In this document: piece by piece, positions 17,628 through 25,697 of the stretch
Layout of the letters: the number at the start of each line of letters is the position of its first letter
How positions within the stretch are numbered: position 1 is the stretch's first letter
Source of the DNA: Burkholderia sp. L27(2015)
Lineage (GTDB): Bacteria; Pseudomonadota; Gammaproteobacteria; Burkholderiales; Burkholderiaceae
Assembly (NCBI RefSeq): GCF_009765705.1
Contig: NZ_LMUX01000009.1
Span: 124,001 to 188,000 of the forward strand
DNA: 64,000 nucleotides
Direction of reading: 5' to 3'
The notes under the pieces: model-generated
Seen by the model: the letters and a program-made list of their open reading frames with translations, nothing else
What the model was told of the DNA's origin: nothing
Database searches by the model: none
Position numbers and translations under genes: made by a program

Positions 17628-18033
17628 TGGATTGTAATGCATCGATGATACGGGTGCTTGTGCTGCTACGGCTGGTCGCAGGCCGGTATGCTTCTGGCCG
17701 CAGTTGAAGCATTAGCACTCTAGATCTAATTAGATTCTTTTTTTGTTCGTTATCCTATATATTTGAGATAGAAATCGAGATTCTTCTTGCTCCGTGACCG
17801 ACCTGACTGTTGTCGAGGTTTAACTTGTATGGTTGTTTTTCGAATCCCGAGAACTTCGCCGGTGGCGCTCCCATTTCTGAGAAGCCACAGCAATTTACTG
17901 CTATCAGGAAGTCGCGGTGCACTGCATGTTCGAAATCGATCTTAACTTGGATGGACTAATAAGTAAACCAAGCGAGATATAAATATCTTTTTCGGTTGCT
18001 GGCCCCATGTAACACGCACTGCAAAATCGGCGC
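17628..18033. other. AT-rich gene-free stretch
   Basis: About 400 bp with no supported gene, noticeably richer in A/T than its surroundings (for example around 17715-17790 and 17940-18000). It is a likely promoter region for the HTH gene at 18034 and a composition break after mnmE. Confidence 0.5.
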
Positions 18034-18459
18034 ATGCCTACAGATCTCGAAAAAGCGGCTTTCGCCAAGCGCCTGCGCTTCGCACTCAATCGTAACGCTG
18101 ACCCCGTGAAGGGCGCTACGGAATTGGCGTTGCGCTTCAACTTGCGGCACCGCCTTGGTGCCCCAGTGTCGCCTCAGACCGCTCACAAGTGGTTGTCCGG
18201 ACGATCCATTCCTACCAGCGACAAGATCGATACGCTTGCCACATGGCTAAATGTCAGCGCGCACTGGTTGCACTATGGGCCAGCGCCGACTCATGTCATT
18301 GAAAAGGCCGAAAAAGAGGCCAGACAGAAGCAGCATCAGTACCCGGTTTCGACTGAAACGCTGACGCTCGCGGAAAAGATCCAGTCGCTCGCGCCGCATC
18401 AGCGCTATTTGGTCGAAGAATTGGTGACGCAATTCTATGGCGCCGAGCCGGATGAATAA
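18034..18459 (+). CDS. HTH transcriptional regulator (phage-repressor-like)
   Basis: 141 residues. An N-terminal helix-turn-helix region includes AFAKRLRFALNRNADPVKGA and VSPQTAHKWLSGRSIPTSDK. It is followed by IDTLATWLNVSAHWLHYG, a pattern seen in short Cro/CI-type regulators of prophage origin. The C-terminal ~50 residues are helical and may dimerise. It sits at the start of the variable region beside mnmE, in AT-rich surroundings, consistent with horizontal origin (inference). Target unknown. Confidence 0.7.
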   Translation: MPTDLEKAAFAKRLRFALNRNADPVKGATELALRFNLRHRLGAPVSPQTAHKWLSGRSIPTSDKIDTLATWLNVSAHWLHYGPAPTHVIEKAEKEARQKQHQYPVSTETLTLAEKIQSLAPHQRYLVEELVTQFYGAEPDE

Positions 18460-18505
18460 GGGGGCGGAAAACCTGCTTCAGAGGGGGCGGAAAACCTGCC
18501 TCAGG
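18460..18505. repeat. 23-bp tandem duplication at the HxlR gene 3' end
   Basis: Two adjacent copies (18460-18482 and 18483-18505) share GGGGGCGGAAAACCTGC and differ at two positions. The second copy includes the HxlR stop codon. The first lies directly after the convergent HTH gene's stop. Confidence 0.85.
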
Positions 18506-19007
18506 CCGACTTCAGAGCCTTCGCTGCGTCCTGGCGCGCAGCGCGCTCCTGCGCGTAGGAGCGGCTCAATTCGGGCTTCAGCTCTTCGCGTCTCAATGGT
18601 TCACCACAAGCCTCGCAGACGGTACCGATCCCGGTATCGTGGCCACAGGTGAGATGGATATAGCGCACCGCAACGTCCTCGTCCGGTGACTTGCACCACG
18701 TCTCACCCCATTCCCGCAGCGCCAGAATGACAGGGTAGAACGCGCGCCCCATCTCCGTGAGTTCGTACTCGTAGCGGGGCGGCTTATCCATGTAGCGGTT
18801 GCGCTGAATCATGCCGTCCGCTTCAAGCCGTTTGAGGCGAGTCGAGAGCATCTGCGGTGTCGCCTGTGACTGCGCCAACAGGCTATCGAACCGTCGATTG
18901 CCCATGAACAGTTCTCGCACGAGCAGGACAGCCCAGCGGTCACCCATCACAGCCTGAGAACGTGCGACCGGGCACAGCGTGTCATTCACATCGGGCAATG
19001 CGGCCAT
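18501..19007 (-). CDS. HxlR-family transcriptional regulator with Cys-rich tail
   Basis: 168 residues. The HxlR winged helix has the conserved Cys near the N-terminus (C12 in LCPVARSQAVMGDRWAVLLV), and TPQMLSTRLKRLEADGMIQR and PPRYEYELTEMGRAFYPVIL. An extra C-terminal part contains CGH..CEAC (HLTCGHDTGIGTVCEACGEP), a probable zinc or redox site. HxlR proteins with this Cys (YodB, HypR) sense electrophiles or oxidants. GGGAGG 6 nt before ATG 19007 sets the start. It is divergent from ohr, with matching palindromes between them. Confidence 0.85.
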   Translation of the reverse strand: MAALPDVNDTLCPVARSQAVMGDRWAVLLVRELFMGNRRFDSLLAQSQATPQMLSTRLKRLEADGMIQRNRYMDKPPRYEYELTEMGRAFYPVILALREWGETWCKSPDEDVAVRYIHLTCGHDTGIGTVCEACGEPLRREELKPELSRSYAQERAARQDAAKALKSA

Positions 19008-19038
19008 TCGAACCTCCCTCGGAATCAAAATGCCTTTT

Positions 19039-19057
19039 AAATATGATAATCATATTT
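19039..19057. promoter_or_regulatory. 19-bp palindromic operator upstream of HxlR gene
   Basis: Perfect inverted repeat AAATATGAT-A-ATCATATTT, 32 bp upstream of the HxlR start. Its core TATGA-N3-TCATA recurs at 19156-19168, inside the ohr promoter. This suggests HxlR autoregulation plus control of ohr. Confidence 0.65.
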
Positions 19058-19148
19058 ATTGTAGCACCCTATCACCTTGTAGCGCAGGTGCGAGGTGCAC
19101 GCGACCTTGCGTTCGCGTCGCGCAGTCGTAAATAAATCTACGACGCGC

Positions 19149-19177
19149 TTGACAGTATGATTTTCATAGTTATATAG
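19149..19177 (+). promoter_or_regulatory. ohr promoter with embedded operator
   Basis: TTGACA at 19149-19154 and TATATA at 19171-19176 are separated by 16 bp, a near-consensus sigma-70 promoter. The spacer contains the palindrome TATGA-TTT-TCATA (19156-19168). A repressor bound there would block RNA polymerase directly. Confidence 0.7.
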
Positions 19178-19212
19178 TTGAGGCTCTTATTCAGACATCG
19201 AAGGAATCCAGC

Positions 19213-19659
19213 ATGACCAAGATCGAACAAGTCCTCTTCTCAGGCAACAGCCACGCCACGGTCAATCACGACCCCAATGTCCCGCGCGGTGAGTACGGCG
19301 CCCTCGACCTCGAGCTGTCAGCACCCGGCGGTGACAGCCGCGAGTTCATCGGCACCGGACTGCACCCGAGAGCCGAGCAGTTGTTTTCGGGCGCGTGGTC
19401 GGCCTGTTACATCAGCGCGTTCGAGATCGCGGCCTCGATGAAGAAGGTCACACTGCCGCTCGACTATTCCGTAGACATCCAGGTCAGCATTGGGTCGGTC
19501 GGTGCCGGGCACTGCCTCGGCGCCCAGTTCACCATCCGCGCGCCCGGTCTGGCAACGGAAGTGGTCGAGGCAATCGCGCACTTGGCCCATGAAATCTGCC
19601 CGTACTCGAAGGCTGTGCACGGCAACATCGAGGTCGGCCTGAACGTCGTCACCGTGTGA
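19213..19659 (+). CDS. Ohr/OsmC-family organic hydroperoxide resistance protein (copy 1)
   Basis: 148 residues. Ohr/OsmC fold with the peroxidatic Cys65 (GAWSACY), Glu55 (AEQLF) and resolving Cys129 (EICPYSKAVHGNI). These proteins reduce organic and lipid hydroperoxides using lipoyl-protein electrons. Relative to classical Ohr, GYSACF has become GAWSACY. The segment holding the catalytic Arg of Ohr (GR-E/D-G) is rewritten as NHDPNVPRGEYG. AAGGAATCC precedes the ATG. It is the first gene after the HxlR-type promoter and a tandem paralogue of the next gene. Confidence 0.85.
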   Translation: MTKIEQVLFSGNSHATVNHDPNVPRGEYGALDLELSAPGGDSREFIGTGLHPRAEQLFSGAWSACYISAFEIAASMKKVTLPLDYSVDIQVSIGSVGAGHCLGAQFTIRAPGLATEVVEAIAHLAHEICPYSKAVHGNIEVGLNVVTV

Positions 19660-19818
19660 TAGGTCAACGCAAGATTGTCATCCAGACCCAATTAACACGT
19701 ATGCGATGAGATCTTATCCGATTGATATCGCTGCATCTACGCCCATCACGCAACGCGTGCGATCACGTCGTCTGCAATTTAAAGCCGCTTAACACTTTTA
19801 TTTACGAAGGAATCCATC

Positions 19819-20265
19819 ATGGAAAAGATCGAAAAAGTACTCGCCTCAGGCAACTCCCACGCCACGGTCAATCGCGACCCCTCTCTTCAGAGCGGGGAGT
19901 TTGGCGTGTTCGACCTCAAGCTGACAGCGCCCGGCGTTGAAAGCATCGAGTTCACCGCTACCGAACCGCACCCGACAGCCGAGCAGTTGTTCGCGGGTGC
20001 TTGGTCGGCCTGTTACACCACAGTATTCGGGAAGGCGGCCGAGCTGAAGAAGGTCACGCTGCCGCCTGACTTTTCCGTGGACATCCAGGTAAACATTGGG
20101 CAGACCGGCCCCGCGTGGTTCCTCGGCGCTCAGTTCAACGTCCGCGTGCCGGGTCTGCCAACGGAAGTTGTCGAGAAAATCGCGCACCTGGCCCATCAGA
20201 TCTGCCCGTACTCGAAGTCTGTGCGCGGCAACATCGAGATCAGCACGAACATCGTCACGGTGTGA
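19819..20265 (+). CDS. Ohr/OsmC-family organic hydroperoxide resistance protein (copy 2)
   Basis: 148 residues, same length and organisation as the preceding gene. It has Cys65 in GAWSACY, Glu55 in AEQLF and Cys129 in QICPYSKSVRGNI. The copies share most residues in blocks such as SGNSHATVN and GAQF, so this is a tandem duplication that has since diverged (for example NRDPSLQSGEFG here). It uses the same AAGGAATCCA ribosome binding site. A 159-bp gap separates the copies and may hold a separate promoter; I see no clear palindrome in it. Confidence 0.85.
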   Translation: MEKIEKVLASGNSHATVNRDPSLQSGEFGVFDLKLTAPGVESIEFTATEPHPTAEQLFAGAWSACYTTVFGKAAELKKVTLPPDFSVDIQVNIGQTGPAWFLGAQFNVRVPGLPTEVVEKIAHLAHQICPYSKSVRGNIEISTNIVTV

Positions 20266-20273
20266 TGCTGGGT

Positions 20274-20304
20274 CGTCGCGCATCTCTGTTCCTCATGCGC
20301 GACG
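20274..20304. promoter_or_regulatory. 10-bp perfect hairpin between ohr copy 2 and VOC gene
   Basis: Arms CGTCGCGCAT (20274-20283) and ATGCGCGACG (20295-20304) pair perfectly around an 11-nt loop, 8 bp after the ohr stop. There is no U-tract, so it is either a weak terminator or an RNA-stabilising/processing element ahead of the VOC gene. Confidence 0.5.
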
Positions 20305-20354
20305 GTCACGGCATCGAGCGGGTCATGGTTTATTTACTAAGGAAGGAAGAAGCA

Positions 20355-20747
20355 ATGTTCAGTCATGTAGTGCTCGGTACCAACGACCTGAAAAAAGCAA
20401 AGCGTTTCTACGATGCCGTGCTGGGCGCACTCGGCTATGCCGAAGGTCTCAGCGACGACAACGATCGGCGCCGGCGTTATGTCTATCGCGCCGACACGGG
20501 GCTTTTCATCATCACCCAGCCGCTCGATGGCCAGCCGGCTACCCATGCCAATGGCGGAACGGTCGGCTTTACCTGCCAGTCGAGCGGCCAAGTTGATCAC
20601 TGGCATGCCGCCGGGGTCGCCCATGGCGGTCTATCGGTCGAGGCCCCGCCCGGAGTGCGCGAGGTCCCGTCCGGCAGCCTGTATCTCGCCTATCTGCGCG
20701 ATCCAGATGGCAACAAAATCGGCGCCCTGTATCGCATGCCGGCCTGA
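20355..20747 (+). CDS. VOC-family (glyoxalase/bleomycin-resistance fold) protein
   Basis: 130 residues from ATG 20355, with GGAAGGAAGA directly upstream. Two beta-alpha-beta3 halves: MFSHVVLGTNDLKKAKRFYD at the start and LYLAYLRDPDGNKIGALYRM at the end. Potential metal ligands are His4 and the C-terminal region, where the typical Glu is replaced (KIGALYR instead of ...E). A glutathione- or thiol-adduct related activity would suit the peroxide-stress neighbourhood (inference). Substrate unknown. Confidence 0.8.
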   Translation: MFSHVVLGTNDLKKAKRFYDAVLGALGYAEGLSDDNDRRRRYVYRADTGLFIITQPLDGQPATHANGGTVGFTCQSSGQVDHWHAAGVAHGGLSVEAPPGVREVPSGSLYLAYLRDPDGNKIGALYRMPA

Positions 20748-20850
20748 CTCGAATGCCGCGGTGGCCCAAGCCGCGGTAGCGCAGCATTCGTAACATCGCG
20801 ATATACGCCTTTCCTTGTGAAACAGCAGTCTTTAGCGAAAGAGGATGCAG

Positions 20851-21312
20851 ATGAAATCCACGGATCAAACGACACCCGCAAACCGGATGCTCACAGGCTA
20901 CCTGTGCTTTGCGGTCTATTCCGCGAACCTGGCGTTCGGCAAGGCATACAAGCCTATCCTCGAGGAGCTTGGGCTCACTTATACGCAATACGTCGCGATC
21001 ATTGCGTTGTGGGAGGAAGACAACCAGACCGTCGGCGGTCTGGGCGAGAAGCTGTTTCTCGAATCCAACACGCTCACGCCGATGCTGAAGAAACTCGAAG
21101 CGATGGGTTATCTGGAAAGGCAGCGCGATCCCGAAGACGAGCGCCAAGTGCGGGTTAGTCTCACGGAGAACGGTCGAAAGCTGCGCGAAAAAGCCTTTAA
21201 CAGGGATCTCGCCGGGGCGACTGGCCTCGCGCCGGACGAGTTCACGAAAGTGCAGAAGGCGATCGTGACGCTGCGGAACAATCTCATCAGGTCAGTCCAA
21301 GCCGGCGAATAA
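20851..21312 (+). CDS. ohrR: OhrR-type MarR family peroxide sensor
   Basis: 153 residues. It has the OhrR signature: reactive Cys19 in YLCFAVYSANLAFGKAYKP, the partner tyrosines in LGLTYTQYVAIIALWE, and a winged helix (SNTLTPMLKKLEAMGYLERQ, then ERQVRVSLTENGR). OhrR represses ohr until the Cys is oxidised by organic peroxide. Start ATG 20851 is preferred over ATG 20845 because AAGAGG lies 6 nt before it. It ends the ohr-ohr-VOC-ohrR cluster, which thus has two candidate redox regulators. Confidence 0.85.
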   Translation: MKSTDQTTPANRMLTGYLCFAVYSANLAFGKAYKPILEELGLTYTQYVAIIALWEEDNQTVGGLGEKLFLESNTLTPMLKKLEAMGYLERQRDPEDERQVRVSLTENGRKLREKAFNRDLAGATGLAPDEFTKVQKAIVTLRNNLIRSVQAGE

Positions 21313-21486
21313 GCACTGGATTGTCCGCGCGAGCTGGAGTCGGAGAAGACCGTCTTGCTGATCACGCACAGCACTTCAGAATCCGTATTCCTGTCCGACC
21401 CGGTGACCGGCCGTCGCGTTCGCTGATCAAGCGTTGAGTCGGTAAGCATCGATTCGCAGTCGCTCATACGATGCCCGGTTCGGGCT

Positions 21487-21852
21487 TTACTTTTCCGGCT
21501 TCGGCAGCAGCTTGATGCTATCTGCCGCCGGCGGCTTCGGCAGCGAATCCAGATACGCATGGATGTCGCTTAGATCCGCGTCGCTCAGGATCTTTTCTGA
21601 GAACGGCGGCATTGCTCCGGAGGGCGTGCGCACATAATAGGCAAACGCCTGGTAGGGATACAGATTGACCGCAATGGCCGGCCCCACTCCGCCTTGCCCG
21701 ACCGTGCCGTGGCACAGGTAGCAGCCATCTTTCAGGAAATGCTCGTGGCCGCGCTGAATGGTGTCGGACGTTTGCGCAAGCGCCGGCGTCAGCAGGGCGC
21801 ACGACGCGGTAAGTGCGAGCGCCAGCGAAACAGTCCTCTTGAAAACGTTCAA
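21487..21852 (-). CDS. small c-type cytochrome
   Basis: 121 residues from a TTG start at 21852 with AGGGGA 6 nt upstream. An ATG at 21885 inside the preceding gene is less likely. Signal peptide (TVSLALALTASCALLTPALA), haem site CYLCH (GCYLCHGTVGQGG) and a probable axial Met in PSGAMPPFSEK: a class I cytochrome c of about 100 mature residues, periplasmic. It starts 10 bp after the Tat-ThDP enzyme's stop, so they are one operon. It is the obvious candidate electron partner of that enzyme. Confidence 0.85.
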   Translation of the reverse strand: MNVFKRTVSLALALTASCALLTPALAQTSDTIQRGHEHFLKDGCYLCHGTVGQGGVGPAIAVNLYPYQAFAYYVRTPSGAMPPFSEKILSDADLSDIHAYLDSLPKPPAADSIKLLPKPEK

Positions 21853-21862
21853 AGCGGTTCCC

Positions 21863-23842
21863 CTAACGCGGTTGCGTGACGACATCGATCAGCGCCGGAT
21901 GGCCGCTCTTGACGACAGCCAGTGCGCGGTCGATTGCCGGACCTAGCGCGGAGGGATCGGTGACCGGCCCTTCCGCCCAAACGCCCATGCCCTTCGCGAC
22001 GGTAGCGAAATCGACGTAAGGCTTCTCGATCAGTGTCCCCAAGCGCCAGCTCTCAGGGTTGCGATCGCGCCGCGTCGCCATCCGCTGGATGTGCATGGTT
22101 TCCTGATGCCACGCGCGGTTGTTATGCATGATCGTCAGTAGCGGAATCTGGTGATGCGCCAGGGTCCATAACATCGAGGGCACCATCAGCAGATCGCCGT
22201 CCGGTTGGATATTGACCGCAATGCGCCCGGTGCCTTTGCACGCGAGCGCCGCACCGGCCGCGGCCGGAAAGCCATAGCCGATGCCGTAACCCCCCGAGCC
22301 GCCCATGAACTGCTCGTACTCGGTGAAATCCCAGAGCCGTTGAGGCCAATAGCTTTCAAATTGCGGCTGCGAAACCAGCGACCACTTCTCGTGCCGGATC
22401 CGTGCCCAGATTTCCTGGCACAGCCGCGCGGTGCTGATCGGCGTGGCGTCCCATCCCACAGCGGCGGCGTTTCGCGCAGTCTCGCGCATCTTCAGGTGCG
22501 CCGCCTGCATGGCCTGCTTGCGCGCGTCGAAACCGCTCGGTTGTCCCGCGCGGCGAATCGCTTCGATCAGTGGGGGTACCGTCGCCTGTGCGTCCCCGCC
22601 GATCGGCAGGTCAGCCGCGAGATAGCGCTGTACGTCGCCATAGCTCGACTTGGAATACATATAGGCGTCGCTGATGCTGATCACCTTGGCGTCCGGCTGG
22701 ATCAGCCGTTTCGCCGCGCGCCCGGGCGTATCGGAGACCGTATTCGTCAGGCCCCACAGGTCGCCCACTTCGAGCGCAAGGATGACGTCCGCCTCGTCGA
22801 TCAGGGCCCTGCGCCGCGCTGTGTGATTCAAGTAATGGGTCGTGGGGAAATTCATCCGGCCGTACAGATCGATGACCGGTGCGTTCAACGACTCGGCGAG
22901 CTGCGTCAGTTGCAACACGCCGTCCTGTGAATGCACAGCGCGGTCGACCACGATGACAGGATTCTGCGCGGCTACCAGCCATTTGGCCGCCAGCGCCAGC
23001 GCGGTCGCGTCCCCTACAGGGGGCGCGACGTCGACCAGTTTGGGGATGCGCAGCTGCTGCGCTGTTTCGATCGGGTTCTCCTGCAGCTCGCCATCGGTGA
23101 CGATCAGCACCGGCTCGCGCGGCGCAGTCGTCGCCACCATTCGGGCGCGCATGAAGCTTTCCGCATAGTGCTGCAGCGATGCGGGGGCGTCGTCCCATTT
23201 GACGAAGTCGCGCACAATCGAGCCTTCATCGACGGCGGTGTGGATCCAGTCGACCCCAGGCAAACGCTTCGCCGCATCCGCCGTATTACCCGCCAGCACG
23301 ATCACCGGCACGCGGTCGCACCAGGCGTTGTAAATCGCCATCGACGCATGCTGCAGGCCGACCACGCCGTGAACCATGCTCGCCATCGGCTTGCCCGCCA
23401 TCTTGGCGTAGCCATGCGCCATCCCTACCGCCCCTTCCTCGTGGCAGCAGACGATCATTTCCGGCGCCTTGTTGCCGCCATAATTGATGATCGATTCCTG
23501 CAGGCCGCGCAGTGCCGAGGAGGTCATCATCGACACATACTCGATGCCCGCGCTGCGCATCACATCGACCATGAAGTCCGAACCCGGATTGCGTACGTGC
23601 CCTTTCGGAACTTCATCGGCAAGCGTGCCCATGGTTTCGGCGGCGATCGTTCTCGACGACGGCTCAATCGGTGCCGCGGCGGCCGGTTTGTCCTCGGCCG
23701 ATGCGCCGACGATAGTGGCGGCGCTAGTGGCCCCGGCTACGCCGGCCGCGCCCGCGGCCAATGCGCCTTTGATGAAGCCTCGCCGGCTGGGACCGCCCAT
23801 TTGCGTTTTCTTTCTATCCACCGCTTTCACCTTTTGTGTCAA
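21863..23842 (-). CDS. Tat-exported thiamine-diphosphate-dependent enzyme
   Basis: 659 residues. A twin-arginine signal is unmistakable: SRRGFIKG at residues 19-26 followed by an Ala/Gly hydrophobic core. The mature protein has three ThDP-enzyme domains. The catalytic Glu135 is in CHEEGAVGMAHGYAKM. His158 (MVHGVVGLQHAS) aligns with the active-site His70 of benzoylformate decarboxylase rather than the small residues of acetolactate synthase. A central domain follows, then the ThDP/Mg motif QPDGDLLMVPSMLWTL ending in MHNN. A 2-oxo-acid decarboxylase or oxidase acting in the periplasm is the best guess. Tat export would carry folded enzyme with cofactor. Operon: porin - this gene - cytochrome c. 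Confidence 0.85.
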   Translation of the reverse strand: MTQKVKAVDRKKTQMGGPSRRGFIKGALAAGAAGVAGATSAATIVGASAEDKPAAAAPIEPSSRTIAAETMGTLADEVPKGHVRNPGSDFMVDVMRSAGIEYVSMMTSSALRGLQESIINYGGNKAPEMIVCCHEEGAVGMAHGYAKMAGKPMASMVHGVVGLQHASMAIYNAWCDRVPVIVLAGNTADAAKRLPGVDWIHTAVDEGSIVRDFVKWDDAPASLQHYAESFMRARMVATTAPREPVLIVTDGELQENPIETAQQLRIPKLVDVAPPVGDATALALAAKWLVAAQNPVIVVDRAVHSQDGVLQLTQLAESLNAPVIDLYGRMNFPTTHYLNHTARRRALIDEADVILALEVGDLWGLTNTVSDTPGRAAKRLIQPDAKVISISDAYMYSKSSYGDVQRYLAADLPIGGDAQATVPPLIEAIRRAGQPSGFDARKQAMQAAHLKMRETARNAAAVGWDATPISTARLCQEIWARIRHEKWSLVSQPQFESYWPQRLWDFTEYEQFMGGSGGYGIGYGFPAAAGAALACKGTGRIAVNIQPDGDLLMVPSMLWTLAHHQIPLLTIMHNNRAWHQETMHIQRMATRRDRNPESWRLGTLIEKPYVDFATVAKGMGVWAEGPVTDPSALGPAIDRALAVVKSGHPALIDVVTQPR

Positions 23843-23894
23843 AACGTTTCGGATTACGCGCGCGCCGCGGACATGCGGCGCGGGGCCCCGAGGT

Positions 23895-24986
23895 TTAGAA
23901 GAAGTGATTGATACCGACAGACACGCCAGTCTGGCTGGGACGGGTGGATGGGTTCAGCACCACGTTGGTGATCTCACCGCCCTTGAACTTCGTATAGTCG
24001 ACGTCCGTATACAAAGTGGTTTGCTTCGAGAGGGCGTAAGTCACACTGAGGATGGCGACGTCCTTCCTGCCGCTGACCCCCGAAGTCACATTCGCGTTGT
24101 CGTAATAGGCGGCTACGATCTGGGTGAACGGATTGACCTGATAGCGGGCGCCGCCCCACAGGTATTGGTTTCTCACCGAGCTGAAGGAGTTCGGCGCGGT
24201 CTGAATGTTGTTCACCCAACCGCCCAGCACGGTCACGGGCCCCAGTGTATAAGTGCCGCCCGCAGTGTATTGGTCGTCACCATAAAAAGGACCCGTACCC
24301 GTAACAAGCTGATTTGCCTTGTGCGTGTAACCGACACCGAATTTCAACGTCGGCGTCCGATAGTTGAACCCCACTGCACGGGTCGAACCGTCGTTGACAC
24401 TGCCGGCATTGCCGCCCAGCGCAAGTTCCGCGCGCAATATCATCGGACCGAAATTGCCCGTGTAGTAGATATCGTTGTCGTCCCGGCCGGTATTGCCGTC
24501 GGTCAGCGCCGTCGCTTCGGTAATGCTCAGGTACTTGAAGTTGAACGGCTCGAAGTCATCGATCAGGTAATGCTGCAGCGTGAATTGATGGCCTACGTCG
24601 ACCCGGCCCCATGCGCCTGCCAGACCGACCGTCGCCCGCCGCTGGAACTCGATGTTGGTGGTGTTGTTGTTAGCCCCCGTGGAAAGGACATAACCCGATT
24701 CCAGGTTGAACACCGCCTTCAGACCGTCGCCCAGGTCTTCAACGCCTTGCAAACCCCATCGATTCGATTCGAAAACCCCGTTCGACGCCATCGTCAGCGC
24801 CGCACCGCCGGCTTTGGTGCCATTCACCAAATTCCGCAAACCGCCGTCCAGCGAGCCGTACAGCGTCACGGAACTTTGCGCATGCGCCGCACCCGTGCAA
24901 AGGCCCAGTACCGCCAGCACGGACAGCGTGCTCATGGAGAACTTGTGGACCGTTGCCGGGAAATCTTTATTTACCTTATTCTTCAC
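23895..24986 (-). CDS. Gram-negative porin (Burkholderia type)
   Basis: About 363 residues. Signal peptide ends VLGLCTGAAHA, and the mature protein starts QSSVTLYGSLDGGLRNLVNG, typical of betaproteobacterial trimeric porins (OmpC/Porin_4). Strands such as SNRWGLQGVEDLGDGLKAVF follow, and the C-terminus is the BAM signal SVGINHFF. GTG 24986 is taken as start because GGAGGGG lies 4 nt upstream; a TTG at 25016 is an alternative. First gene of the operon with the ThDP enzyme, so it probably admits that pathway's substrate to the periplasm. Confidence 0.88.
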   Translation of the reverse strand: MKNKVNKDFPATVHKFSMSTLSVLAVLGLCTGAAHAQSSVTLYGSLDGGLRNLVNGTKAGGAALTMASNGVFESNRWGLQGVEDLGDGLKAVFNLESGYVLSTGANNNTTNIEFQRRATVGLAGAWGRVDVGHQFTLQHYLIDDFEPFNFKYLSITEATALTDGNTGRDDNDIYYTGNFGPMILRAELALGGNAGSVNDGSTRAVGFNYRTPTLKFGVGYTHKANQLVTGTGPFYGDDQYTAGGTYTLGPVTVLGGWVNNIQTAPNSFSSVRNQYLWGGARYQVNPFTQIVAAYYDNANVTSGVSGRKDVAILSVTYALSKQTTLYTDVDYTKFKGGEITNVVLNPSTRPSQTGVSVGINHFF

Positions 24987-25390
24987 GTCCCCTCCGTATT
25001 GCTTCGTTGTCTTCAATCGGAATCGTTTTGGTATGGATTACTAAATTTGCAAGCGATGAAAAAGAAACTGTCAAGCCCGGGTTTGAACTGATTCCGGTAG
25101 ATCACCCCCTGCACTACGAACATCGCATCTTTAAATAGGCGTACCCGACCGAAGCCGGGTCAGCCCTGATTGAATGTCACTTATCGTCGTTGAAGGCCGA
25201 AATAGGCGTGAGCCACTGGCAGCGCGACAGACGGAAACCGGGTGTCCCCGCCGTTATTGTTGCCACCGCGCGTATGTATTGCGAGTTGCTCATGCTGCCG
25301 TCTCCTTGCCGATCTTTTTCTTCCGATCAAACGCCTATTTCCATTGGCACATGTCGGCACGGTAACGTCCGTTGCCGAGAGTATATTCCG

Positions 25391-25422
25391 TAATACAATG
25401 ATATTGCAATACGTATGATATC
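25391..25422. promoter_or_regulatory. AT-rich palindromic regulatory region between porin and gntR
   Basis: In the ~700-bp gene-free stretch 24987-25697, the only AT-rich ordered patch is here: ATACAA at 25393, the palindrome TATTGCAATA (25402-25411), ATACGTAT, and GATAT/ATATC arms at 25400-25422. It is a candidate binding site for the FCD-GntR regulator. The rest of the stretch shows no gene. Confidence 0.4.
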
Positions 25423-25697
25423 TGGCTGGGTGATAGGCAGAGGCTTACGTGATAGGCGAAGGGATTGCGTAATCGGCGGATGCAGTGGGCGGACAGGAAT
25501 GCCGACGGGGCGCGCCCAATAGTTGCGGACGGAATGCCGGCCAGCTTCAGGGTGAAGCGGCCTCTTGATGTGGTCTGATCGAGGGCACCGCAGGGCGGCA
25601 GCGGTCGAAGCAGTCAGGGCGCCTCGAACTGCCGCCATTCATCGATGCCGCGGCGCCTGCAGGCAGGCGCCGCCCGACACGTCAGCGAGATCCGCCG

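Noticed and set aside
23484-25091. 535-codon plus-strand frame across the ThDP enzyme/porin junction
   Set aside because: Spans two well-supported genes on the opposite strand and has no protein-like motif.
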